A stretch of 64,000 bases of DNA from Marchantia polymorpha subsp. ruderalis (Eukaryota > Streptophyta > Marchantiopsida > Marchantiales > Marchantiaceae). Location of the stretch: the NCBI GenBank assembly GCA_037833965.1, contig AP031351.1, forward strand, positions 6,584,501 through 6,648,500. The letters are read 5' to 3'. Numbering within the stretch: the stretch's first letter is position 1; every line of letters starts with the position of its first letter. Both the position numbers and the translations under genes were made by a program. The notes below the pieces were generated by a model. It had not been told where the DNA came from, searched no databases, and worked only from the letters and a program-made list of their open reading frames with translations. This document shows, piece by piece, positions 47,332 through 58,200 of this stretch.

Positions 47332-49919
47332 TTATGAGAAATTTTCCAGATGTATGATTTGGAACAAAGTTGATGACTCTCAATCCTCCCACTATCACAA
47401 TATTTTGCATTGTCGTTATCTTTTGCCGTTTTTCTTCACTCTCCTGCCCATTATCTTCTAGAGGTGTATTGACGGGCGCATTCAGTCTGCAGTAGCGAGA
47501 TTTGCTAATTGGACTTTTCAAATGTGGTATGAACAATAAACTTCGGTTATGTTTGATCTCTCCTTGTAATACGATTCTCAATAGTGCCTCATACTATATA
47601 TTTATCTACTTGTATTATTCCTCCACTTTCGCGCTTGGTTAATTTTTTCTCCCAATTTCGCTGTCTGGTCCGAGTGCAGACTTAAGGGAGAGCTATTTTC
47701 ATCCTCTGCCGACTATTATTTGGTCGATTGTCTTACTGAGTAAGGTTTGGGTCACTGACCTATACGTCCCTCGAGACTTCAATAGATCTTTTCACGAGTA
47801 TTGAAGACAGATGTTCAACTTTTTGTTAGCCATACATATTGTATAGCACTCGTTGACGTGCTAGTAATATCTGCTGGCGACAATTCAGCTTCAACTTACG
47901 TCTGTTTTCCAAAACCTAGTTGAGAGTACCCACTGTCGACCCGACCGTTGAGGAATAATCTCACACACAAAAGTCCAGGTTGCGACGCTCTTACAACCTG
48001 AAACTACTTCTCGAAAGGCTGTGTGGAGAAAAGTGGATGAAGTCAATCGGGAGTACTATAAAAAAGGAGGATAACCTGTCCTTTCGCAATTGTCATGTTA
48101 CATCGACTGATCAACAGTTAATCGAGATACCTTCTAAACCCTGAGTGGCTGCTTGCTAAAATTTCAATAAGTAACTTGAAACAACCAGCTCTTGGCGGTC
48201 TGTGATTGATAATTATGATCTCTGGGTCCACCGAGTGCCCTTAAATCTATACAAGTAGATGGCTACTCCGCTCGTGATTGCTCCCATTGTTCTCCCGGTT
48301 CGTACTTGCTTTGGCTAAAACTAAAAGAGAGAATTTCGGTTGCCTTCCACCATAAGGCTAATTAGTGTAGCTCAAGCTAGTCCACCACTTGTAGCCGTCC
48401 TGAAAATTTGCAAGATGGCTGCAAAAAATGGAAAAACATTCATGTAAAATATTATGTTTTTGACATTCATTTAACAAGTTCACACACCCGAAGGTGCTCA
48501 CTTTCCTGACGCCTGTAGGTAAAATCAGTTTCAACAGGATCAAAAATCTCTGTTGAAAACAAACAGACGTCTATCAAGACCTATAAGAAACTATAATCTA
48601 TACGGTAAGGATCATAGATGTTAAAAACAAGATATTCGCAAACTGGTACAAATAAAAACATACCTGAACCGATCACAACGAAGATGAAGAAGCCAAGGAC
48701 AATCGGTCCAACAGGATATGGATTGCTCTTCTTCACTGTCGTCTCAGGAACTGCTCCTCTCTTGAGGATGTTTTTCTGGAACTTGGCACTCTTTCGGTCA
48801 GCCAGGCGCCTAGATGTCGTCTACAAGACAAGGAATCACATCGATGTTAAAAAGAGGGAGCAAACTTCCAATACTCCCAATTCTCGCAGACCAAGTAGAG
48901 TAAGATACACCTTAAGTCACATTCGTCTAAGAGAGCGTCCTCTTGAGACAAGACTCCGTGATGCCTGGTAATTATCCACCATAATCTAACATTTCAGAAT
49001 TATAATGACGAGCTAAGTGGGGCCAAATTTTTCTACAAATGCTCATAACAAGCGCTCCGACTCGACGGCAGTATGAACAGAAACAAATCATCGGCATCCA
49101 GAGAGGTCTTCTTCTTATGATGGATGTATGCAAATAATTTTACTTAATATATACCTCTCAGTTTCAAGGACTCAGCAACATTATAAATAGACGAAAGCCG
49201 AGAGGTGCTTTCGAGTTAAGTGATCAGCAACCCGTCGTCCAATCATGACAGAAAAAAGCCTTATAGAGGTAGGATCTACAACAGCAGGCTGACTAACATA
49301 CTGAAAACTCCATTGGGAAAAAATCAAATATGTACGTACTTAGGTCAACTCAGAACGACAACCAAAGGTTGGAAGTAAAATTATTACAGGGTTGTACATG
49401 CCTCCATCTCGGAGGCTGACGATAGGGAACCACGTACAAAGGGAGACATCGAGACGGAGAAGAGGGTCATAACAACTCGAGTAAAAACGAATTTAAACTT
49501 TGTTTGCGAACTCTGCTCTCAATCTACATGATGCGTTCGTCTAGTATGAGAGGAAGTTCACTTTCCTTCGATAAAGTACAGATCTTCATGATTCGGCTAA
49601 ACCGTAACGAATCCTAGTACATCCACATCTTGGCCTGTAATCTCTCTCCCTAAATTACCAATTACGTCCCTTTTGCGCCATCTTCCAACTCCTTCAACAA
49701 AAAAGCAGCTCTCAAAGGACTAACTCTACACTCAAGGACACCACTCTTCCTGCTAACGATCCAACCCCTCTCAGCAGTGTCTACCTCCTCCCCAATGCCC
49801 CGGACGTCGGATCTAGACATTATCCGTATCCAATAAAACCCCAACGACATGAACTATTTGATCAAGCAATCGACACAAAAGCTCTTAAGACCACACCAAA
49901 GACGGCAAGCCCTTACCAT
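47332..49919 (-). CDS. RAMP4/SERP1-type small ER membrane protein
   Basis: Homologue of stress-associated ER protein/RAMP4, a tail-anchored protein of about 65-70 residues at the Sec61 translocon. The diagnostic exon is 48664-48820 (minus): TTSRRLADRKSAKFQKN, then KRGAVPETTVKKSNPYPVGP and the hydrophobic anchor IVLGFFIFVVIGS. It is flanked by acceptor TTGTAG and donor GTATGT. The Met is supplied by a separate exon ending exactly in ATG at 49917-49919, followed by an ideal GTAAGG donor, so the first exon is otherwise 5' leader. The last exon is tentative: 47332-47378 gives a short tail with LFQII (family: SLFQII) and a stop, for a 68-residue total. Its acceptor is weak and the residues after LFQII do not match the family's RTATSG-type end. 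Reading through the donor would give an alternative tail of 26 residues. Identity is sure; the C-terminal end is not. Confidence 0.85.
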
Positions 49920-50500
49920 TTCGCAAGCGAGAGTCGCAGGTCAGACGTGAGTGGAGATAGGCACTTCTTCTCAGCAACAGCGATCGAGCTAGCGTATGCT
50001 CCTTCGCGATCGACGGATAAATCGATCCCCAGTCAGTCAGAAGACCACGTTCGAGCCGCGAGACTTGCTCCGGTGCAGGAAATACGCAGCGCAAGAGCGA
50101 CGGAGAGGAGACGGCAAGAGAGCCTGAGCACAGAAGAAGTACAGATCGGGCGAATGTTCAATCTCAGGCCTCACGACGACAGCACCGAATGCGCTGGTCA
50201 TACAGTCGCGAGAGCCTTTAATCGAAGACGAGATCAAGCCAGAAGCGAAGAGAAGATGTCTCTCGATGCTCTTTATCTCTCCGCCTGGAGAATAAGTCGA
50301 CGCCGCGTGCGCACCGGTTTTTGCCGGCGGTGAACTCCAACTCTCGAATCTCATTGGCTCTCTTCGGCTCCGAACCGTTCTGCACCGTGCGATCTACCCT
50401 CATACGGCCGGATTTTCCCCGTGCCAGCAGCACCGAGGCGGCCGGCAAGTCGCGTTCTTGTGGCTCGATCGTTCGGCGGTCAGATCGTTGACCATGGTTC
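49920..50500 (-). promoter_or_regulatory. 5' leader and promoter region of the RAMP4-like gene
   Basis: DNA upstream of the isolated ATG must contain the transcribed leader and promoter. Overlapping frames on both strands (49947-50333 +, 50037-50354 -) are Arg-rich and unrecognisable and are probably chance frames in GC-richer DNA. No clear TATA box was placed. Confidence 0.4.
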
Positions 50501-51103
50501 ACATCGCGGACCCGGGATTCTGTCCTTCCCCGTCCGGCTTCCCCTGGATGCGTGAGAAATGGCCTCCCATTCTGGTTAACTCCTAGACGGGTTACCAGGT
50601 TGGTTTCTTTCCTTGATGGGGTCTTCCCGTCCTTTTGCTATTTACTTCGTCCCGAATCCTCAGTTCTGTAAGATATAGTTTTGGTCCAATTATTGTGACC
50701 TCCTTATCCCACCGGCGGCTGCCCGTCTCTTTTGTATCTTCTGCATCCTCAGTCCTGAGTTCAGGTAGATTATCCCTTCCAACCCGATTTAGCCCAAAAT
50801 AAAAAATCTGCTTCCTAAGACTTTTTCTTTTTCTTGACGACTGCTAAATCCGTGACCAATAACGTAGTTTTCTTCTTCTCTTTTTTTTTTTTCAATTTTT
50901 TAGATAGTGACGTGAAGTATTATAGACTATGAGATCATATGGCTCAAAAAAAAATTTTCAAGGGAATGTCATAACATTGAGAGACAAATATTTTTCAAAA
51001 TCATTGTAACAAGAATAAATCTCTATTTATAAATGTTGTTGAGTGACATATTGATTATTATGATGTGATTAAAAAAAGATCTTTCATACAGATACAGTAA
51101 AAT

Positions 51104-51135
51104 CTTGAAGAACAAGAATTCTTGTTCTTCAAGAA
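51104..51135. repeat. Perfect 32-bp palindrome
   Basis: TCTTGAAGAACAAGAA is followed at once by its exact reverse complement, with no loop and no mismatch. It contains GAA/TTC alternations like heat-shock-element modules (nGAAnnTTCn). It lies in AT-rich DNA just left of the copia remnant. Confidence 0.9.
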
Positions 51136-51292
51136 TTTAAATAGCAAATAAACGTTGTTGAGACTCAAATACCTGCATCAAATGATAAAAATGAAGTAGA
51201 AATTTCTTCTAGACTATTATCAAATCAGATTAATAGACCTTTCACAATGTATGAAATATAATCCATTTGATCCATTTTTGAATATCATAATA

Positions 51293-53566
51293 GTTTGGTT
51301 ATGAAGACTTGATGTATATTTTCATTTTAATGAAGCTTTTATTTCGACCGTGGATGTAGTTTCATGCGGAAGTAAACCACATACATTGGTGCGTGATTCT
51401 TATTATGTCAGAGCTACTATTGATATCAGAGCATCGCGGATCTAATTCAGCTTGCATGTATCTTCTAGTGCAAATGTGCGGGCTTTTTTGCTGTCGTCAG
51501 AAGGATATAGTATCACACGGTTGTTGCTTCAAGGAATTTTGTGGAATAAGAGAAGCTGATTGCCGGTGAATCACACTTACAACCAGTAGTGATTTATCAA
51601 GCTTAATTTTCATCAATGCGTAAGCTGTAGCTAAATATCAAGTTCTTGCTATGTATGCATTTGGTTTGATTCTTCAATCATTGATGACATTGAAGCTGAT
51701 GCTAAGTATTTAGATGACGCTTTGATCATAAAAGATGGGTATACATCTTCTTTTTTCAAAAAACCTAGATTCTAGTGAAAAACAAGAATGAAATGGAGCA
51801 ATGCAAAAGAAGATGAAGACACTTCATGCCAACAACACTTGTTAAGTTGTACCAAAATAAGAGAGTGATGGAATATTAGTGGTTCTACGAAAAGAAGTAT
51901 AAATCCACAAATACTTGAAAATCCATAAGTCTAGGTTGTTACCCAATAAATTTACACAACGCAAAGATGTGAATTACAATAATTTTTTTGCATCGGTAGC
52001 AAAGTATTCTACAATACGTTTGATATGTGCTCTTGTGATTTTTCTATAATCTATTTTTTGGTTAGATGAATGTTGTTATAGCTTTTTTCTCTAGACTACT
52101 CATGAAATGATATTCATGCGGCAATCGCAAGATTTTTCCATGAAAGAAAAGAAAGTAATGATATGCAGGTGGCTTAAATCATCATATGGTTTAAAGCAAA
52201 ATCTCGGACAATGGAACTAAAGCTTCAACGACTTCATGCACTTACAAGGATTCTTATTGACTGTGTAATATACTTTTGTTCATTTGAAGAATGTTTATGA
52301 TGCATCATTTAGGCTTATCATTCTTGTCTTATATGTTGATAACATGCTTCTTGTAACTCCAAAGAGATTTGATGTTGATAAGTTGAAGGCTAAGTTGAAC
52401 TCAACTTTCAACATGAAGATCTAGTTACAATTTAGAAGATTCTTGGCATAGAGTTATTTTGAGATGAAAAGACATGAAAGCTTTGATTATCTCAAAAAGA
52501 CTATCCAAAAAAAGATGCTTGTCAAGTTCAATACGACGGAAGCAAAAACTATGAATACTCCATTCGCGGTTCATTTTTTATTTACAGCAGTGCAATGTTC
52601 AACACATGTGGTTGAAAAATGCTTGATGTTGTATATTCCCTACGGGAATATAGTAGGCAATCTCATGTATTTGATGGTATGCACACAACAAGATATAGCA
52701 TTTTTTGTAGTTAAGTTGAATAGTTACATATCAAAACCAAAAAAAGATAAATTGGAAAGCAATGAAGTGGATACGTACATATCTTAGAGATTTTTCATTA
52801 CATGGCTTATTGTTTGATGTCAAAGCAATGAATGATAAGTCACATTAAGTATATGTGTTTGCTGATTATGGGAAAGACTTGTACGAGAGAAAATCAACGA
52901 CTAGGTATGTGTTCACTTTTACAAGTGACTTCATTATTTGGAAATCTATTTTTCAAAAATGCATTTCTTTCTCATCTAAGGAAGTTGAATATGTTGCAAC
53001 AGAATCAAAAAAAAAAGTCAATGTGGTTGAATAAACCTATCATTTAGATGGGATTGCCGCAATAATATGTCACTCTTCAATGTGATAATAAGAGTGCACA
53101 TCACCTTGTTGGGAATCAGATGATATATAGGGTTTATGGTGTTTAGGGTTTAGATTGGATTATAGTTTCTATATATGTAGCTACGGCTTAGTTTAAAGTA
53201 ACTCTGGTTCATAGAGGAAAAGATATGGTTTAGTTTTACCTTCTAGAATTTTCCATTGAAACTATATATGGGTAGTAAAAATTGACTACTCCAAAACTTG
53301 GATTAACATGAAGTTTGTAATATCAGTTCAAGTCTTGTTAACCATAGTTAGGCTTCGGCTCTAGTTAGAATAGTTACACTTGATCTCCTATTTGCATTTG
53401 TAACGCTAGGACTTAGCACTATGATGAACTTTAGTCTCACATGTACATTTGATGTAGAGAGTTTGGTTATGGAGACTTGATGTATCATTCTCATTTTGAT
53501 GAAGCTTATATATGGCTTGAATCACATGGAGGTGGAAATGTACATCAATTTATAATTCTGTTATTA
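51293..53566 (+). mobile_element. Degenerate Ty1/copia LTR retrotransposon remnant
   Basis: Sequence at 51293-51405 (GTTTGGTTATGAAGACTTGA...) recurs in the same order at 53461-53566 (GTTTGGTTATGGAGACTTGA...), as expected for the ends of 5' and 3' LTRs. TGATATCAGAGC at 51421-51432, just after the first copy, resembles the initiator tRNA-Met primer-binding site TGGTATCAGAGC. Between the copies lies part of a copia pol gene, but no gag or integrase was recognised. The interior is about 2 kb, against 4 kb or more in intact elements, so the element is internally deleted as well as mutated. Confidence 0.8.
52130..53135 (+). pseudogene. Copia reverse transcriptase/RNase H pseudogene
   Basis: Remnant of the RVT_2-type reverse transcriptase and RNase H of a Ty1/copia element, recognisable in pieces across stops and frameshifts. 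Seen in order: SSYGLKQ near 52177, YVDN (the YVDD catalytic motif, with Asp changed to Asn) at 52332-52343, GNLMYLMVCTQQDIAF near 52650-52710, and CDNKSAHHL near 53075-53105, matching the RNase H end. Multiple stop codons (for example right after the SYGLKQ block) and the altered catalytic box make it inactive. Confidence 0.88.
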
Positions 53567-55202
53567 AATATTTGAATTCAAGATGGAAAACTATGTAGGC
53601 ATCATGAACTTTGGTATTTTCAATCTAAAAGTTTTGTCTCTACCATAAACATCTCTTTAGTCAAATGTTGTACCTAAAGAAGCTAATTAGATGTTTTTGT
53701 TGTAAATGATAGTATTATTATTTTGCCCAAGGAGACATTTAAAAAGTACATATTGACCTTTTCGATATAAGTCAACTTCGATAGACGGGTGGCAAATCTG
53801 GAAATTAAGACTTCAAGCTAGAGATTTAAGATTGGCTGCAATCTGTTGGTACAAGTGCTCATGGGAACGATGAATCTTTTGTTGGTACCAAATGCTCCTT
53901 GGGACGACGAATCTTTCGCATGACTCGCTCGCCATATCATCGCCTCTTAAACAGGCGGCAGAAAGATGTACAAAACAGGCGCAGAAAAATTTACGACGTG
54001 TTCAGCTGCCCAAAACTTGAGGATAAACCCTGGATGCAAGCGTCTCATGGTGGAGGGCGAGGACAAAATTACTCAAATTATGTACAATCTCATCTTGATC
54101 AAGACAAACTTTGCTTAATAGGTCTGAAAAAGAGGGGTGGATCAAAGCAGCCAAGAAAATTCAAACAAGTACCAATTTACAAAATTTCACACAATGTGTA
54201 AAATTTTACTCAATTTCTGTTGAATTTCTTACAAGAAAAATCCCCAGAGTGATGAGACATCGAGACATAAAAAATTGCCTGCCATGGACTGCCAGGTCCC
54301 CAGCATTTCCAAATGCCCTTGCTACCTAGCAAGACGAGAGCACTAAACGAGCTAGAAACTGCAGGTTTCTTATACGCTTATGTTTGAATCGAGCTTCCTT
54401 TCAGTACCACATTTCCCTCTCTCACGATACCCGACTTCGCTCACACGGTGCTGGGCAAAGACAGACAAAGACAAAGCGAAAGACAAAGCGCTCTGCGATT
54501 GGTACTCCAAGCCCCTTCATACTACACTCGGTAACTGCAGAAAAAAATGAAGGTAGTGAGTGAGTGCTCATCAACATGAAAGATTTCAAAAGCTACTGAT
54601 TTTGACGCATATATTATACCTCCTTTAAGGTTGAACTCCAAAGCATGGTACCGTGTGTATCTTCAGCTCATTCGCCTACTTCAACGCTCCATTTTTCGTA
54701 GTAGCTTTAGTCTGAAAATTCGTGACTGAAACAATGTGGATGTTAGAATTGCTCCTAAACCGAAGGCACACCCAACAATGGGTAACTTCGGACAACTTTC
54801 AGTCTGTGTCGCCACCATATACAAGGAACAATACCACCCGAGTTAAGGTTCCGAACAATAATAAGGTTCCTGCTACAACATATGAATCCTGAAGGAAGAA
54901 CTCTAAACAAACAAGATATGTTCTCCGGAAAGGGAAGTGAATAAAAAGGAACCAGAAATATGGCCTGCGGCATGGTTTTAACTATCTGAAGCATGCACTC
55001 ATGGACAGTTGGCTCTCACAAGAATGGAGTTGAAATATACCTCCTCATATTCAAGTTGACATAGATAGTAAGGCCCAAATTCAGTGCGTGTATCGTACAC
55101 AAATTGCTCGAAGAGAAATAGGTGAAGTGATTACTTACAACTTCAAATACAGTAGACCTCTGGAGCTCGGCCCTGACCTTGAGGTAGAGCAATTCAAACT
55201 CC
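53567..55202. other. Stretch between copia remnant and the large ATPase gene
   Basis: The right part should hold the 3' untranslated region of the minus-strand ATPase gene. A + frame at 53899-54201 is Arg/Lys-rich with a weak resemblance to nothing definite, and a second frame overlaps it; neither is convincing. No RNA gene was seen. Confidence 0.45.
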
Positions 55203-58200
55203 TCAAGTTTTGGATAAATCGTACGAATCTTCACTTGATTGAGTTGTCAATTTCCGGACTGCCTTCGTTAGTTGACACAGACATATTTCTTTGTTGAGCG
55301 CATCCAAAACCTCCGAAGTCTGTTGTCCCCCTAATGGACAAGGACAATCTCCATAACAACTACTTGTCCAATCAACTTCCCGGAACAATTCATCAGAAAC
55401 GACGCGTAGGGATGCGGCACAGCTCGCAATGACCTCATGCAAAAGTTCGACGGACTTTGCCGTGTGTCCGTTCCACGAAGAAAGAATCATATCCCGAATG
55501 GCAGACTCAAGCGCAAGTAAACTTCCTGTTGTCACTAACACCCGTGTCTTGGGTCTACTCGTCCGAGAAGATACTGCAGGAAGTTGACACGCTTTCTCCT
55601 CAGTAGTTCCGGCAACAGGACCTCCAACTTTCGTTCTGTCCTGTGACTTGACATGGTTTACTGGTGTCACTGGTTGATGATGAACTTCGAAATCAGATTT
55701 CCAAGGATCGACAAGAATCGCAGGATGAGAACACTTCTTCTCGATTATTCTTTTCGCTGTCAACTTATCTGAAAAACTGGGGGAGGTCTCGCAGCCCTCC
55801 AAAGAGTCAAGGCCAGATGCTCTATCATGTACCTTTAAAAGGTGAGTCGTTGTAGCATCTTCGGTAGATAGCGGATAAGAGTGGGTTCCCATAACTTTCG
55901 GGTTAACAGAAAGTGCGTACTGATCCCCCTTAGGAGAGGTTTCTCCAACCTTTTCAGGCAGCTTATTAGACGATAATGTTTGATCACAACACCGAGGTAG
56001 GTACACCACAGAAGCTTCATGTGCTTCAAACACTCCAGGATGAGACACGTCGTCTGTGCCACATAAGGGCGTGACACCTGACTGTAACCCACTCAAGGGG
56101 AGGACTTTCGCTGCAGCCTCCAGCCTACAAGGAAACACATAAGTTCTCTGATGATAATACAAACATCGATAACAACAAACAGGCCTTTGGTTACTGCACA
56201 CAAAGGATTTAAAAGTTTAAAGAAGGATGTTGGCCAACTTCATAGATAAAAAATATAAACAATACGTAAAAGACTTCCAAGGACGACGCAATCCACGTGA
56301 GGAAACGTATTCACGGTGAAGCCAAGTGGTTGTTACCTTCGAATCTGGTACAACCAGGAGCTTACAAGGTCTTCCAGACCTGACATCTTTGATAGAAGAG
56401 GTACATATACTGAATAATCTCTCCCACTTTCAACTTTAGCTTTAACACGTTCCCTCAATAGCTTCAGCACATTAGCAATGTCGCACGCGACCTCTGTGCC
56501 CGAATTGTAAAGACCGCTTTTCCCTTTCCATCCAATTGCCACCAAGCCGTATATGTGTGACGCAGATGTATTTTTATCATCCCTCCTATCGAGTCTATCC
56601 TCAAAGTCTTTGTTGTCCGCTTGCAAAAAGGAACTCCTGTATTGGTTTGCAGTTGCTAGGATCCTCTGATCAATGAGGGAGGTGCTGAGACAAGGTGCTG
56701 CCTTCATCCTTCCAGAGATCCGCCTAAGTTCTGAGAAATGCGATTGATTCAGAACTTGATGACTTAACTGAGAAATCGCAATTTGCAGAGTCTTTTGCTC
56801 TGAGGACCAGGAGCGAGGAGCATTGCGAGGATGAGTCACAGGCACCTGACAGTCATCCACGGCATTCCTACTTTCAGGTTTCTGTGCAATTTCTACAGAA
56901 CTAGCTTTAGGTCCTGAGTGTTCAGGCATGTCAAAGACCTTTGACGGGGGCAACTGTCTCATAAGCTTACTACACTCGACATCTGCAACCACACATTCGC
57001 CTCCTTCATCGACAGTTTCATCCCTGCTCCCTTCTTTCGGCATGTCCTCCGACAGCATTCCAGAAGGTTCGAGTCTGCTGAAAGCACTAGTGTGAGCACC
57101 GATAGAAGCCTCCTCGCTGTGACTTAAGTACCTGACCACTCGACCGGCCAGACTCCTGCTAATGTCCTCAGATGCACGTTCAACTACAGCCTCATGCTCT
57201 TTCAGATTAGGCAATTGGACTACAGCGCAGGGGACAGGTTGGTTTCTTGATATTGCATGCTTATCTTTGCACTTGTTTGTATCGCTCAAGAAAAAGTCGA
57301 CCACCTTGGCAGGAAGCTCGTCAAGAGGTAAGTGGCTTGTTGCCTGTCACGTCAAGAAGCTGTCAATCTTTCGAGCACCAAATTACATTGTCTCTTCTGA
57401 AGTTATAACTTTTACGTCATTAGTTTTTATTATGAAAAACTAAAGTTCACATCCGATAATTTTCCTTACTTCAAAGTTCCCGATATACACGTTCCATATC
57501 AGCATAAACGGGGCCACTTGACAAAGACATGACGACATCCAAAGGTCATAAAAGATCAGAATGCCTTCTGATGCTAAAAAAACTAACCGATGAAAGGACA
57601 TAGAGAATCAATGTATGACTAAAATAAAACATCGCTTCCAAATATTGAAAGTACAAGTTACTTACCAAGAACATGAAGGATGTGTCAGGAGAAAGACACT
57701 TTATATGCTGCAAAAACACGCTCCACGAACTTGACACTGTTGTGGGTACACTGACTTTGGAAAGTACATAACTCCGCGCAGTCTCTTCCAGAAGGTCCTC
57801 ACCAACTTCTTCTTTGGCCAAGGACCAGCTTTCTATCTGTGGCATGAAGAGCATGCAAGGAGTCGTACCTGTCCCCGCTCCTATAACAATAAACCCACGT
57901 CTTTTCACAAGTTTGAAGAGCACAGTGCTTAGTCTAACTACAGCAGTCAACCTTCAGACCTGCTCCATTACTTGAACCCCAAAAACAATCTTCACAAATA
58001 CGCAAGAATCCTTTTTAAAGGTTGAACATCCGGAGAGCTGGATACAAGTGCGTTGTGATATAGGGCTCTACAGATTTCTTTGCTAGTTCTGCAGATGCTA
58101 ATTGAACCTAAACTGTGGAAAACTGCGATATGTAACATCCTACTAGACTGACATTTTGAGATTTCAACACGTAAAGAGTGATCCTGTTATCAACAGTCGG

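Noticed and set aside
53107-53160. TGTTGGGAATC as a possible 3' LTR start of the copia element
   Set aside because: The same bases are still part of the RNase H coding remnant (CDNKSAHHL and onward), so the LTR must begin further right; its start was left open.
53899-54329. Two overlapping + frames, one with an RRKIYDVF stretch recalling the start of TIR domains
   Set aside because: The similarity ends after a few residues, no NB-ARC or LRR sequence follows, and the frames overlap each other.
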